Positions 26,701 through 39,500 of a DNA stretch of 64,000 nt are shown piece by piece. The position numbers and the translations under genes were made by a program. How positions within the stretch are numbered: position 1 is the stretch's first letter; every line of letters begins with the position of its first letter. The notes under the pieces were generated by a model. It was not told the origin of the DNA. It saw only the letters and a list, made by a program, of their open reading frames with translations, and did no database searches. Where the stretch lies: assembly GCF_022539665.2 (NCBI RefSeq), contig NC_081336.1, forward strand, positions 6,182,278-6,246,277, given 5' to 3'. This DNA is from Daphnia carinata (taxonomy: Eukaryota > Arthropoda > Branchiopoda > Diplostraca > Daphniidae).

Positions 26701-29700
26701 GTAAAAGAAAAGAAAATTGGAATTAGGTTGATTGCCTTTTATTATTACAACGTTAACATCGTTTACTGAGAAATGCCATGAGATGCAAAAACATACCAGT
26801 TTCTTTGTAAGGCCCTCCATCGGTTATCACTGATTATTTCTCAGATTCATTCTGATGCACAGCTTTTTAGTTTGCACATTTCTGAGCAGAGATTTAGTCG
26901 CATTCTACTGATTATGTTGGCCATGTTATTAGAGTGTATACAGGCCTAACAAAAAAGGATGCATTGTAAAAGGTAATCCTCTTCATCCTGTTACGGTTGA
27001 TAATCATTGGTGGCCATCAAAAGATCTTCGATCCTCTCGACCCTTAGTCTACGATAGGGCGGGAAAAATAAAATCAATACAGAGCACATACTCAGAATGA
27101 AAAAAAATACCATCGGACTTGTGTATTTTCAAAGACGAGCCTTCTAATGCCATGTGTTCTCAGTTCCGTCAATTCAAGCAGACGGCCTTTAAAGTTTTGT
27201 AATAAATGATCGCATTATATTGGCCGGATTGGGTGGGAGGATCAGTTTGTTTGCGAGTAGGTAAAAAAAAAAAAAAACGAGCTCAAAGTTTTCAACGCTT
27301 CTACGTAAAATTACGAAACTTTTCATTAATCTATCCTTTTCTCCTTTTTTGCAAAATAAATAGCTAACGTCTTTTTACGTTTGCGAACGCAACTTTTCCA
27401 GCCGTTCCCTTTTCATCATTCGTTTTTGTTTTTTCAGAAACTTGTAGACAAAAGAGCGTGTGTTTTAGTGCGTTCGAACTTGGGAATATTCTGGTTGTTA
27501 TTTAGAGTTTTCGAACCGTTTGCGCAGGTAGCAAAAGGGAGATAAATCTCCATGAGCCCAGTGATGGGGACAGAAGAAGACATTTTTACGCTGCAGCGTG
27601 TGCCAAACACAATTTTGGGGCGTACATTTATTTAGTACAATAAATACGCAGAGCTTTGCTTCTAGGATATACGTAAGGAAACGGGTGGTTGGCTGGTCCC
27701 ATGTTTTCGCCACATTCACGGAATGAGGAGGTGTGTTGCCTTTTTTTCGCCCATAAATTCACGACAAAACGGAATGAAGGGCACACATCAACCGTCTCGT
27801 GTCACGACAAATGGAAAGCCGCCAAGTGTTACCTCTTCAAAAGAAAAACGAGACGTCACCTTAAAGGGAGTTGAATGTGGAAAACCAACCCAGTAAAAAA
27901 AAAAAAAAAAAAGAGTTACTCAAGTTCATAACTTTTTTTTCTTCTTTTTGTTAATCTATTCTCTTCTTTTACGCCACTCACGCACTATGTGCTCGACGAA
28001 AATGATAAAATCGATCGTTATGGCGGAGCCAGTGAAACGTGAAAGCAACGTGTACCAATTTTCCTATTTCCAACGTGAAACGTAACGATATGCATACCAA
28101 AAAAAATTGCACGCAAACTACCAGAGAAATGTGTTTGCCCACCTGTTTTATTTTTTTCGCATTTTTTCTGTCACGTGTTCAATTTTTCTCATTGGCAGAA
28201 AGGGACGTGGCCTAAACAGCCATTGTGGCAAAATTTATTTTTTTTTTTGCTATAGACTTTTAATACCTTCGCATTTTTTTTTTTTTTTTGTTACCTTCAA
28301 TGTTTTTCCTGCTTTTTTATTGATAGAAAAAGAGGGAAGAGTCGAGTTAATCAAACGCGGATTTTTCGTCTGGCCATTCTTCATCCAAGTTCCCAGGTGC
28401 GTTTTTATCGATCTGACGAAAACAGTGGAAGGGCATAACAAAGGTGGCACAGGTGCAATTTTCTTTGTTTTACCCTCTTTGCTTTTTCATCGCTTACCCT
28501 TCATAAAAAGTTTGCTGGGAAAACAGGACAGAAAGAAAACAGGGGATTCAATAAGAATCCGTGTTATTTGCCCTTATCAAGCTCTGTATGCATGACGGCG
28601 TTTTCTCATAATGCCAGAGGTGTGTACTTCGAAAGAACGAACCCAATTCCTAATTGTCGTCGTCCATTTCCGGTGGCTAGGCAGCAATTGCACGCGTTGT
28701 CTTGCGACTCGGCCAACAAGCATTGAAACACGCTTGGTCATGCACGTAGCACGTTTCGGTAATTGAATATCGATTGATTTATTTTATAAGTCTTTTTTTT
28801 TTTTTAGCAAGTCATTGCTTCCTCGTATCATACGGACATCGTCAATTCGCAGTCGCTTCTCCGCCAATCAAATACAGTAGCTACTAACGCGTTCCTGATT
28901 GGCGATAAACAATTGGCTACGATCTCTCTTCAAGCTGATAATTAAGACTAAATAAAAATAATGGTTATTTTTTGTAACAATTAACGAAAATTATCCGGTT
29001 TTTGCATAACAGACATACTCACGTCAATAAGCTTTCCAAAGCTTTGTCTTCGAAATCTCGCAACACTGTTGGCTTGGGACGTATCGATGAAAAATAAATT
29101 CGGAAGTTGTCGTCGGAAGTCGATATGCCAGTGGCTTAACATAGATCGATAACATCTTCAGGCGAAGCGTCGAAACGAGTTATCTAAAAAAAAAAAAAAA
29201 AAAGATGTATACAGTACATGTATATATATGTTTTAATTGGACAGCGTCGTCTTCAAGATGTGAGGCTCTTCCGGACCAATGGGCTACCTCAGCTTTTCCT
29301 TGACGAGATGATTTGACGTTTCTGAGGATATACACATTTGTACCGTAACTAGGAGACATAAGGACTTGACACGTCTAAACTGATCGACGAACTGTAGCTA
29401 CTGAACGATTCGAAATGAAAAACATGGGAAAAAAAGAAAGATACCCTCAAACCTGAATGAAACTTTTATTCCACTTGATTCACAGAATGCCACACATTTT
29501 ACAAGTCTCGAAAAAAAAGGTGTTCCAATCTTTGTTTTTTCACCAACAAGGAACAAGTCGAAAGAAACCGACATTGGTGATGATCACTGATAGCCCGATA
29601 CCTCCAATTTCTTTTCTTAACTCGCTTTTCTTTCATTAAATTCTGTAATCCACCTGCTCCATATTGGAGACGACCATGTTATAACAGAAAAAAGATAAGC

Positions 29701-30124
29701 CCCCAATATTAGCGAGAAAAAAAATACTAATAAAAACGAATCGCTGATACTCCATTTCGTTAAAGAGTTTGGTTCTGCTCCAGTAAAGTTTAGAAAACGA
29801 TACTCCTAGAATCTTAAGACGGAGAGCGATTCAAAGTGGAATCTGACAGTATTAAAACAAAGACAGATCATGAAGGGCAAAAAATTTGCTCAATCAAGTA
29901 AGGGAGAAAGAGAGAAGTAAAACCGAAGTGTTAGCATATGGCTGTTTGTAATACGGCACCCAAAGGTAAGTTTTTTTTTGCTTTTCTGTTTTTCGATGAA
30001 ACGGGTGATTTTTTTTTTGAGAAAAAGATAAACGAAAAGAGAGAGGTTTTACATTTAACAGCAGGGTGATTGTGTGGGCGAAGAAAAGGGCATAACTCCC
30101 ACACGAGGAACTAGAAATCCCCCT
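23724..30124. other. Long intergenic region, probable RGK promoter and unassigned exons
   Basis: 6.4 kb between the RGK start and the BTB gene, both on the minus strand. It should hold the RGK promoter and 5' exons. I found no zinc-finger or other exons that could extend the BTB gene, and only two plus-strand exon-like segments (25753-25926 and 28808-28945). The longer frames at 26236-26646 and 28107-28595 are homopolymer-rich and unconvincing. Confidence 0.5.
25753..28945 (+). CDS. Unassigned gene fragment: two exon-like segments in phase
   Basis: Segment A (25753-25926, 58 codons) lies between GACGCAG and a GTAACG donor and is open in phase 0 throughout. Segment B (28808-28945) starts after a long T tract ending in TAG, is also phase 0 and ends at TAA. 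Joined, they give about 103 aa of Asn/Ser/Ala/Gln-rich, probably helical sequence with NxS/T sites and few Cys. The two starts resemble each other loosely: A has VAINATYANSDIL and B has QVIASSYHTDIV, both followed by polar helix-like sequence. This may mean one repeat module per exon. I found no upstream exon with a start codon or signal peptide, so the model is incomplete. I do not recognise the family, and the segments could belong to separate transcripts. Confidence 0.4.
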
Positions 30125-30655
30125 TTATCTCTCCTTTTTGACCACAGGTGGCACTTCAGCCAAGCCTTTCACTTTGAGTCTCTCGGCCGTTTTGAGGAAT
30201 GCCGGGAGCTGATCCTGAGCCACATTCACTTCACCAGCATACATGAATTCTAGAATGGCTTGCAAATGAGCAAAGGGAACATCTTTTAGAATGATGATGG
30301 GATGTTTTGAAGGGTTTTCCTGTAAGAAAAGCATATAGTCATTTTTTAGATCTTTTTTTCATCATTTGGTGCATGCTTTATACACACCTCGAGCAGAGAT
30401 TTAAAGTAAGGGCTGCAAGCTGAGAGCACCATTTTGTGGGCTTTGCAGGTTTGCCCTTCACAAGCTATTAAAATAGGCAATGCCATGATGAATGCTCATT
30501 CCATTTTATTGATGAATAACAGGTTTTATAATGTTACCCAAAGTGACGTCAGTGAAACTCTTCTCATCCCGTAGATGCTTGAAGGAGTTCACCATATTGG
30601 ACTGGAAGTCGTTCCATCGTAGGCAAAATTGCTGCTGGTCGTCAGCCATGGCCAT
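30125..30655 (-). CDS. BTB/POZ-domain-only protein
   Basis: Three coding exons (minus), 30655-30538, 30464-30388 and 30319-30125, encode 129 aa. The product is an almost bare BTB domain of the arthropod tramtrack/bric-a-brac class: [18 protein letters not shown], then [41 protein letters not shown] and [16 protein letters not shown]. The class mediates homo- or heterodimerisation and corepressor contact. The frame then stops 16 codons after [10 protein letters not shown], with no zinc-finger or HTH region. An AG directly precedes the ATG, so a noncoding first exon exists; a good donor (GTAAGA) at 31078 makes its end 31079 likely. The product may be a BTB-only dominant-negative type protein or one isoform of a gene whose DNA-binding exons lie elsewhere. 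I saw none within the window. Confidence 0.85.
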
Positions 30656-31079
30656 CTATGAAAAAACAAATTTTGATAAAAAGTGATCTACAGGTGAATG
30701 CTTTCTATTGCATATGATTAACAAATTGAACACAAGTCATGTTTCCAGTTTACATCTGGATTATTACTGTAAAATTTTGTCAAAACTCAGTTCTGGTACA
30801 TTGATCAACCCTAAAGTTGCATTTTACTTAAAAACGACAAAATGAATGTCCTGCTTAGTTTCTAGGTATTGTCGATTCATTTGTGTTAAGACTGTTCTCC
30901 AAGTGAATCTAGGGAAGGCTCAAACATATTCAGTTGCGTCCATAGCCTCGAACAACCGATGGCAGTAGTTTAAATATCATTGGTAAAATATTTCTACAAA
31001 CAGAGCAGCCAAAAAACAACAGAAAATGACACAAGCGTTCGACAATTACCAAATATTCAGCCTTCAAAAATATCTTACG

Positions 31080-31560
31080 GTCCTCAAGTCTGTTTCTTTT
31101 TGCTGTCCGCGTCTATCTCCGTAAACTCACTTTTCACTACCCCTTAACTGTCGGTGACTGGCAGCGTTGTCGAATTACTTATTAGCACCTTATTAACCTA
31201 AAACCCTGTTTACCCGTTATAAACAGTGGATGAAAAATTAAAATTGTTGGCCTAACGAAGTATACTATTTGAATACGAGACAATATTATAGAGTAATAAT
31301 TATGGCATTTTGACGTTCAGCATGTTCTCAATAGCGTCTATCAGACAACGATGCCTTGGCAGAGGATGGGTTGGTGTTTACAAAAGGATTCACGTTCTAT
31401 CCCTGAATTCGTTTAGTTTTTACGCAATCTTTCACGTGAACACATCACTATTACAGACTTCTACTTTCTCAGCGTTTTGTGTTTCAAATTTGTGTTCCTA
31501 TTAAACTCTTATAGAAGAAGTTACTTAAAGTCCATGCGACGAAATGGATAGACCGTTCTG
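31080..31560. promoter_or_regulatory. Probable shared divergent promoter region
   Basis: Roughly 480 nt separate the inferred 5' exon of the BTB gene (minus) from the CxxC-array gene (plus). No TATA box stands out. A divergent promoter is inferred from layout only. Confidence 0.35.
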
Positions 31561-34500
31561 ATGCACGTACCCCAGTATCTGCCTACAACTCTCTCTCTCT
31601 CATTTCGTCTACCAGAAATATTGGATGGCATAGATTTTAGTGAATCTACGCCTGAAACAAATATGGACATGTACATTGAAAAAGATTTACAAAAATCCCT
31701 AGTGAACAATTTAACTCCAGGTGTTTGCTATGTTTGTGGGAGCCCCAACAGCGCCACACACTTGCTCAGGACAAAGCCCATCACATCGGAACCTCACTTT
31801 CCCTTTTTGGAGCATCATGAGCCTCCAATTGGTTGTGAACTGCCAAAAAGCAATGGGACTGTGGTTGTGTGCTTTGTCTGTTACAGTTTCCTTCATGCTC
31901 AGTGGGACTCGCATGAAAGAAACAACACACCCCACTCCACCAGGCTTTACTGGCTCAAACGGGTAGACCAAGGTCCTTATTCAGGGTCAGATGGCCAGGT
32001 TGCTGAAGAAAGGCCAACCGAAGCTAGTCCCATATCAAGAACTCAAAAAGTTCAGGAAAATGCCTCAACAGAAGGTAAAAGCAGGTTAAGCTTGTTAATC
32101 TTTAGATAAAACTCTTGAAGATATCTCATATCATGGTTATCATTATGCTTGTACCTGCGCTATTTCACAACACTGTCTTATGTTTCCAGTACAACGGGAT
32201 GTTTACCATTCTCTTAAACGTCCGCGGTCTCGATCGAGAGATACGCAGCAAGAGCTCGTCGGTCCAACTCATTCTAAAATGGAACGATTTTCTCCACAAG
32301 CCAATATCAGTGGAACGTATGTAAACGAAAACAAGACCGATAGAAAGCCAGAAAAGCTTGACCATTCCGGTGAGGCGCTAGACTTACGCAGTTCGGCATC
32401 AGTCAGCCGGGAACGGGACAATGAACGGGCCCCATCCCGAAGTTCAGTGCTGTCGCACGACAGCGGCCTTTCAGGTCATTTATTGAGCGATGGAGGATCT
32501 GGCGCTGTGGAAATCCTGGATTTAAGCATGCCCGATAAGAACGCCACTACCGAAGTGTGCTATGTTTGCGGCGATGAATTTCAAAAAGGCCTTTTGTCGC
32601 ACGTTTACGCCAAGCCCATTCAACACAGCCCGTTTTTCCCCAGCTTGATGCTTCACCCGCGTCCCAGCCGTTCCCGCCCTATGGACTCCACGGGTATTAT
32701 CAATATTATATTATATGGCTATGCGTTATCTTCAAATGAATATTTTTTTTTCATTCGTTGTAGGTCGCGTACAAGCTTGCGAGATTTGCTCAAGCTATTT
32801 GCTACAGCAGTGGCACACGCATCAGTCACGAAGCACCCCTCACGCTGAACGTCATTACCTGCTGCGGAAGAGACAGACCCCCGTATACGATACAACTACC
32901 TTTATATGTTATGCTTGTGGTCTCGAATATCCATCGTCTTCGTTGAGGCTCCTGTATTGTCGACCCAACGCCGAAAACGAGCCATATTTCCCTTACCTGG
33001 AGAATGTTAAAGCCCCTCCTGGCGCCAGTCCCATTTCCCCACAAGGAATGGTTCAAGTTTGCGCCATATGTTTTAAAGCAATCCCTCAACGAGATAAGGT
33101 CTTCAATAGTGGTGAATCTGGTCGAATGATTCAACCAGTGCTGCCGGATCGGCGACCCAGTCCGACAGAAACCGAACTAGCCCCTGAACTGTTTTGCTAC
33201 GTGTGCCACCGAATTAGTTCGACCACTTCTATGAAGCTTTTGTGTTGCTATCCGGATCGCCGGAATGCGTCCCCTCCGCGCATCATGCATTTTCCCTTTT
33301 TGAAGACGCTACCAATGCCTCCTGGCCCAGCCTACTTCGACAGCAATAATCGGACTCTGGTTTGTGCCGACTGTTTCTCCCATTTTAGTCATCAGTGGCA
33401 TATTTTTGAGAACGATGGATTGGCTTTGGAATTACGCCACTACACACTTCCTTCTGCTGTTCATCGTCCTTCCTTACTGGCGCCTCCGCCACGGTTAGAA
33501 ACCCGTCCCATTTCACCCTCGCGTACTGACTCAGCATTGCACGTTTCTGCCTCGAAAATTTCAACCCAGTCACAACCGGTATCTCCCGGTTTGCGTCAAA
33601 ATTTTATGTCGCGTAACCGACCCGTTCGGCCCACTACACCCAATGCCGAACGGCGACCGCCCAGTTCTAACCGGAATTCTCCTGCTAACCCTTCACCGGC
33701 TCCCCTGCCAACCGTTGGCAATGACGCACATCAAAATCCGGCCGAATCGTCCATCTATTGTTATCTGTGTGGACTCAATTCAACTCGATCTTTTGCCCAC
33801 TGGCTGCCTTCGGCCCCATCGCCTACTGATCCGGCTGCTCCTTATTTCCCTTACGTTTTGAATTATTCGGCCAGCTCACGGGCAGAAGGATTACGCGAAG
33901 ACAGGGCCGCACTCGTTTGCACCTTTTGCTACCACATGGTAAATGAAGTACCCATGGCCAGTTTTGATATGTTTATTTATTTTGGAGTTTAATTATTACC
34001 CAGGTTCATTCACAATGGAAGCAGTACGAGGACGCCCCTGCCAGTAAGACGCTTCAGCCGTTGACCCGAGTGTACAACACCAACGATTACGCCTGTTACG
34101 TTTGTGGCATAGCTACCTATCGAAAAAGAGTTCGCGCGCTGCCCGTCAAGGTAATTGTTTACGTTTCATAAATTATTTAATGGTTACATTAAAAACGCCT
34201 TTGCCTCCTTTTATTAGGATTTCCCGTTTTTAAAACATCATCGCCAGCCTCGGCATAGTCTTTCGATTGAAAATGGGCAGTTTGTGGTCGTATGTTTGGA
34301 TTGTTTCGAATCGTTACGAACCCAATCTCTGGAATACGAGCGTTGGGGATTACCAGTCGAAAAGCGGTACGCGACATGAGGATGTCCAACTTAATAAGTG
34401 TATTGATGAAATGAATTTCTTGATAGCCAATACAACTGGATGGCAATACCTCCTCCACCTGAGGATAGCAATAATCTGTCGACACCACTAGAAAGGCTGC

Positions 34501-34670
34501 TGGCAATGGAACAGCAAAAACGGAACAAGGAACAAGTATCTGGTTTACCTTCTAAACCGCGACCGTCGGTACGCGGTCAAACTGCCGAGCCATCTAGCGG
34601 TGAAATACTAAACACTGCACCTACGCAATGCAGCACTTCTTCCGCTACTGCGATGCCCGAGAAACCGTAA
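31561..34670 (+). CDS. Six-module CxxC...CxxC (putative zinc-binding) protein, N-terminal part of a GSE1-like gene?
   Basis: Exons 31561-32074, 32190-32693, 32764-33938, 34004-34150, 34218-34366 and 34427-34670 give 910 aa if the TAA at 34668 is used. Six modules share one plan: C-[YF]-x-C near the start, an FP[FYS][LV] core, a short loop, V-C-x-x-C, then QW and a Tyr-ending tail. Examples are CYVCG with [12 protein letters not shown] and [19 protein letters not shown] with [13 protein letters not shown] and CADC; and ACYVCG with [10 protein letters not shown] and CLDC. The paired CxxC motifs suggest Zn binding. Between modules 1 and 2 lie Arg/Ser-rich sequence and two CtBP-motif-like strings (EALDLR, EILDLS). 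The start is uncertain: ATG 31561 opens the frame, ATG 31663 is alternative, and an acceptor-like AG sits at 31612-31613. The end is also uncertain, because CC|GTAAGG at 34666/34667 is a good donor that is in phase with the exon at 36525. Confidence 0.8.
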
Positions 34671-36524
34671 GGACAATTACCGGCGCCCCACTTCTATATT
34701 AATTACAAAATATTCACCGCATTTTTTCAATCGAACCATACTTGTTGTCGTTTGTTGTGCAAAGTGTCAGTTGTGCGTGTAAGAAGAAAAATGGTTTTCC
34801 AAATCGAACGAAAATTTGAGAACAACAAATATACGTTGTTGGATCTTAAAAGCGCAATTGCTTTTCTCGCTTGGTTTATTTAATACTCATTTTTAAGGCT
34901 TAAAGGATAAGTACTGCAGGCTTGGCAGTTTGAACTAAGTTGTTTTGGGTAATCAGATTAGAAAGAATTTCGTACACGTTGTGAGGTGGGGTGAATTTGG
35001 ACAGCGTATTCGAAAACTTTAATAGTTTTAGCTTGTGGTGTTTCTTGAAAGTAGGCATGTCGGTGATCCTGACGTTGCACCTACTATTTGCTTTAACCGT
35101 CTATTGTTTTAAGCATGAGTTTCAAATGTTTGTTTCGAATGATATGCATTTTTACGATAGGCATAAGTGTTTCCAGATGATTGCAATCCTTAACTCACCC
35201 AGATTTCCCTTCATTTATCACACGTGGTTTCATAGTACACATGTGACATTAGGCTGTTAAATAAAAACAATATATAGTTCTATTCGTGACGTACCTTAGA
35301 TTCCACTCTGGCTCATCAGATAAGGTTCATTTCAACTGTGACACTGTAATTTTCGTGTACGCGGCAGTGTTGAAATTGTACTTTGTGGTATAGGTTTTCC
35401 ACCATGGGTTAACATTTTTTTTTTCATGAGTGTCTCAGGTAGTTAGAAGGATGTGCATATTAACTGAATATGAAGAGAGAGAAGCTATAGGGTGGGAAAA
35501 GCCCAGAGGGCAACGACACAGCCGGTGAATGATGCCCAACAGACAAGTCTCCTACTTTTGAAGGCCCTGTAAATTTACCAGTGGTGCTTAGAGTCAAATG
35601 CATCTTCTCAACTAAGCTGAAAGGGTTAAAAAAAATTGAAAAGAGAAAAACCCAAAATGGGATTTAATCGCTTGTGTGCGTGACCAGGCGAAAAGAAAAA
35701 AAGAGCGGGAGAATCGAGCATCGACCCATACGATGCCTCTTCTTTCTCGATGCTTCACGGGCTGTCGATCTTTCTGTAGAATTCCGTAGAATGACACCGG
35801 GTGGCAGCACTAAAGGCAACAGCGCCATCATTTTTGGGGTTTTCTGACAAAAAAACTTTCCCAACCCTTCAGAATTCAGAAGCGAGTGGACTCGCAAGCC
35901 AAACGGACGTGTGCGTCCACGTTTGTTGGGTGTGCCACCGTTGCTTGTGTTTTTCTCTTTTTTTTCGTTGGGTTGTTTTTTTTTGCGTCGGCTGGGGCTG
36001 CTTTGGACGCCATCACTGTTTATCGAGATTCGTCACCTTCCTCGGGTGTGTGTGTGATCAGTCTCGTTGTGTGGCTTAATCGACAACTTGCATCTGGAAA
36101 GTGAAGCAAAGATTGTGTGAGTGACCATTGGATTGTTTCCTCTTTGCACGTTGGCTTTTTGTGGGCCGAATCGATCGATCGGTGGGTGGCGTCGTCGGGC
36201 GGGCGGAGTCACTCTCGTGTGTGTGTGTGTGTGTGTGTCTATGGCGATGGCTTCTAACGATCTCTCGGGGACTCTTTGAGATAAGGGAGCCACAGAGAAA
36301 GGGCTTGCTTCGGTGACCTAATGAAATTTTCGACTATAACCTCCTTCGCCGCGCCTACGACTCGTCCTACTACTCTAGACGACGCCAACGCCCTCTGATC
36401 TGACGACGCAGCCCAGAACCGCCCGGTCTGTTATTACCGGTCTCTCGGGTGAGGTGCCATGGGCTGGTGAACGAGGTTATACACACACACACACACACAC
36501 ATACGAAAATAAAGAATATATCAG
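34671..36524. other. Intron or intergenic region between CxxC array and GSE1-like part
   Basis: If the donor at 34667 is used, this is a 1.85 kb intron. If not, it holds a 3' UTR (an AATAAA occurs near 35261) and the promoter and 5' UTR of the next gene in a GC-richer stretch at about 35.9-36.4 kb. It includes a GT microsatellite near 36216-36237 and an AC microsatellite near 36481-36500. I see no separate coding exon. Confidence 0.5.
36481..36500. repeat. AC dinucleotide microsatellite
   Basis: About ten AC units lie 25 nt upstream of the acceptor-like TCAG at 36521-36524. A complementary-type GT run of similar length is at about 36216-36237. Confidence 0.8.
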
Positions 36525-39500
36525 GATGGACTTCCGGATCGGTCGGACGGTCGTTTCACCGTCGTCATCCGCTTCATCCGGATTGTTATATCCTCCGGCT
36601 GTAGGGCCGCACAGTTTGACGCCGACGCCCATCTTCTATTATCCAGGTCGGTTAATAATGGAAAACAAATGTTTTATTGGTGATAATCCTGGCGCCATTG
36701 TCAGATCGAAAAGAAGAAAGAAACCTTTTCACCTTTCAAGTCACGACCTTTTGAACCCTCTTTCTGTTATGACGTCACACGCTTCTTGCATGAAACCCCA
36801 AAAAGAAGGAGGCTATTGCGTGTGGAAAAGTGCTCCCAAGCCGACATCTGCCTCCCCTCTTATTATTATGCCTTTTTTTTTCTTCTTTTCTTTCTATTCC
36901 TTTCTTCATGGAAACGTTTGTGTATGTGAGCGACTCTATACTATGTTCCATCTAGGGGTCGTGTTAATCCTACGAACGTGTCGCCATCTGGAAATGATGC
37001 ACACGGCATGGTTACCATCCTCTGTCATTTTTGTTGTTAAAAAAAAGGGGGAAGAGGGGAGTTTCTGACGATTTCTAAAAACCGAACGTTAAAACAAATC
37101 TCATAAAAAAGAAAGAAATAAAAAAGAACTTCTTGGCGGAGACGGCAGGTGAAGGAGGCAGCTGCCTGCTGTTTTGTTGTCGGTTTCTCTTGCGTGTGTT
37201 GATGAAGCCCTGTGAGCGCCCTTATGTTATTGTAGCCATCCCCCCAATAGCCCTTAGGCTATATCTTCTGCAAGAAGAGGTTTGCGTTGGTAGATTTGTA
37301 TCCTAGATACAGTATCGACCATTAGTCACGTTTTGCATAATGATGCAGTCCTCATTTGCGGCAGACATCGCCTTTTTCAATTTGATTCCGATTAATGGTG
37401 ACATCTATAGACATCTAAAGTGGAGGAGAAAAAAAAGGGAAGATTGTGCATCGTGAAGGTATAGCCGGAAGCGATAGCTTTTTTTTTTTCACTGTCGTGG
37501 ATGAAATCTGAAGCGCTGATTCCGCAACCAAGAGGCACGTTCTTTCTGTTTATCTACTTGAGGCTAGTCCGCCTTCTTCCGGCTAGAAAATCTCGCGTGG
37601 TTTGCACATGTTCCCTATCCTTCATGGTTCGAGTAGAATACATTAAAAAACAACCCTAATGATGGAACTCCACTCCAGGAACTTTCTAAAAATCGAGTTG
37701 TGTCTTGTCACGACCGCGGGAAATCTGATTCATTTTTGTTGTAGTTGTCTTTCAAGTCTTTTAATGGTTACGTCGTGTTCCGTCATATTATTGATAATTA
37801 TATAGAAACATCTATCAAAAATGGTGGAAGCCATTGGTCGGCAAGAAACCCATCAAATACATTGTTTAAAAAAAAACTTTTTTTTCTTAACATTTCAGGT
37901 TTACCATTGAAAATTCCACCATCCCCACATTCTTCGCCGTTGGTGCATCCATCAGGACTTAATGGCAACTATCACAGATCGACCAGTTGTACCACCTCCA
38001 GTTTGATGATGAGGAGCACAGCAGCCGTACAGCCGTCGGCATTGCATCCGCCCGTGCCTCAATCGTCGCCGCATCTCCATCGGGCCGCACCTGGTTCATC
38101 AGCAGGTGCGTTACATCTTCATTCTCACATGAAAATAAGAATTAAAAAAAAAACAAGAGAAAGATGAAGAAAGAGAGATAACAAAACAATGATTACCTTT
38201 CTCACTCATCGCTTCCAATCCAAATTATTATTAGCAACACTATTGCCACAGCTTGAAACATTAGCCAATCCAAATGCAAAACAGTATTACGAAAAAATAA
38301 GTGAATGGCACCTGTCCACTGGTGATATTTGCATAGGTGTTACATTACCCCCTCTCTCTCTCACTGGCTTTCCGTGTTTTTTCCTCTTCTTCTTCCCCCC
38401 CCCCCCTCTCTGTTCATTTACACAATATAAAGGATATACATACATGTTCTTGGCTTCTTTTTTTCGGTGTTTTTTGGGGTTTTTTTGGTTGGCTGGGGTT
38501 ACAGTGGTGTCTCCTCCATCAAGCGGAACGTCGGCACGCCATCAGCACAACGGTGGCTCGAGTAACAATAGCAATTCCAGCAGTAGCAGCAGCAGCAGTA
38601 GCAGTTTTGCGGCCGCCCTGCGTCATTTGGCCAAACAGGCCGGTGGGCCGACGACGCAGTCGACCAATCATTCCGATCCAGGTGATCTTGCTCTTCTTCC
38701 GTCGATGTTCTTTGTTTTTTCTTATACCTCCCTATCGACAATTATCACAGAAGATGCGGTTGTTCCTCCTCATGCGCTCTCTCTCTCTCTATTTCTCTCT
38801 GTTCTCTCTTTTCTTGGTTTACCGCTTGTTAGTAGTAGAAAATCACCAAAAGTGTATGCCCCATTAGCGTTTCATCCAATCAAAAATCGAAAATTATTTT
38901 ATTCAAACTAGAAGCCGAGAGCAGCCCTAACCGATCGAGCTACGGCGGAGGAACACATGGATATGCCCATACCTACAATGGCGACACAGTATCTAAATCT
39001 CCCAGTCCGTCTTTTCATTACCGTTCAACACCGAAAAGGGATTCCGGCCACACTAAAAATCGAAGAGATGATCATACCATCGTCACAACCAGATCTCGTT
39101 CTCCACCTGTCGTCACGATTGCTCCAACTCTTAGCCTATCCAATCTGCAGTATCAGGACCCCAGAAAAGTGCGTCTTTATTCTAAAGCAACTATATAATA
39201 TTGCATTTCAGTTGTGTGCATCAACGGTAACAAAAACAAAATCGTTCTATGACGTCTTTCGATCGGGCGATGTTATGCCATACAGTGCCATCTAGTGGCG
39301 GATTTAGCGGCGGATTGAGTACGGGTCTGGCTGGATTGCACGGCCTTCCTCCAATGGTGGGAAATGCCAGCCCATTTACTGCACCGCCAATGATGGCTAC
39401 GAGCAGTTCACCGGCCTCATCGAACAACGACTACGCTCGCACATCTGAAATCCCTGGATTTAGTCATCCGATGCCTCCTTACACCCCATTTCCAACGTCA

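Noticed and set aside
28107-28595. 162-codon plus-strand frame
   Set aside because: Phe-rich translation of long T tracts; no support beyond length.
24000-30100. Search for zinc-finger exons downstream of the BTB gene
   Set aside because: No C2H2 or HTH pattern found on the minus strand in this interval.
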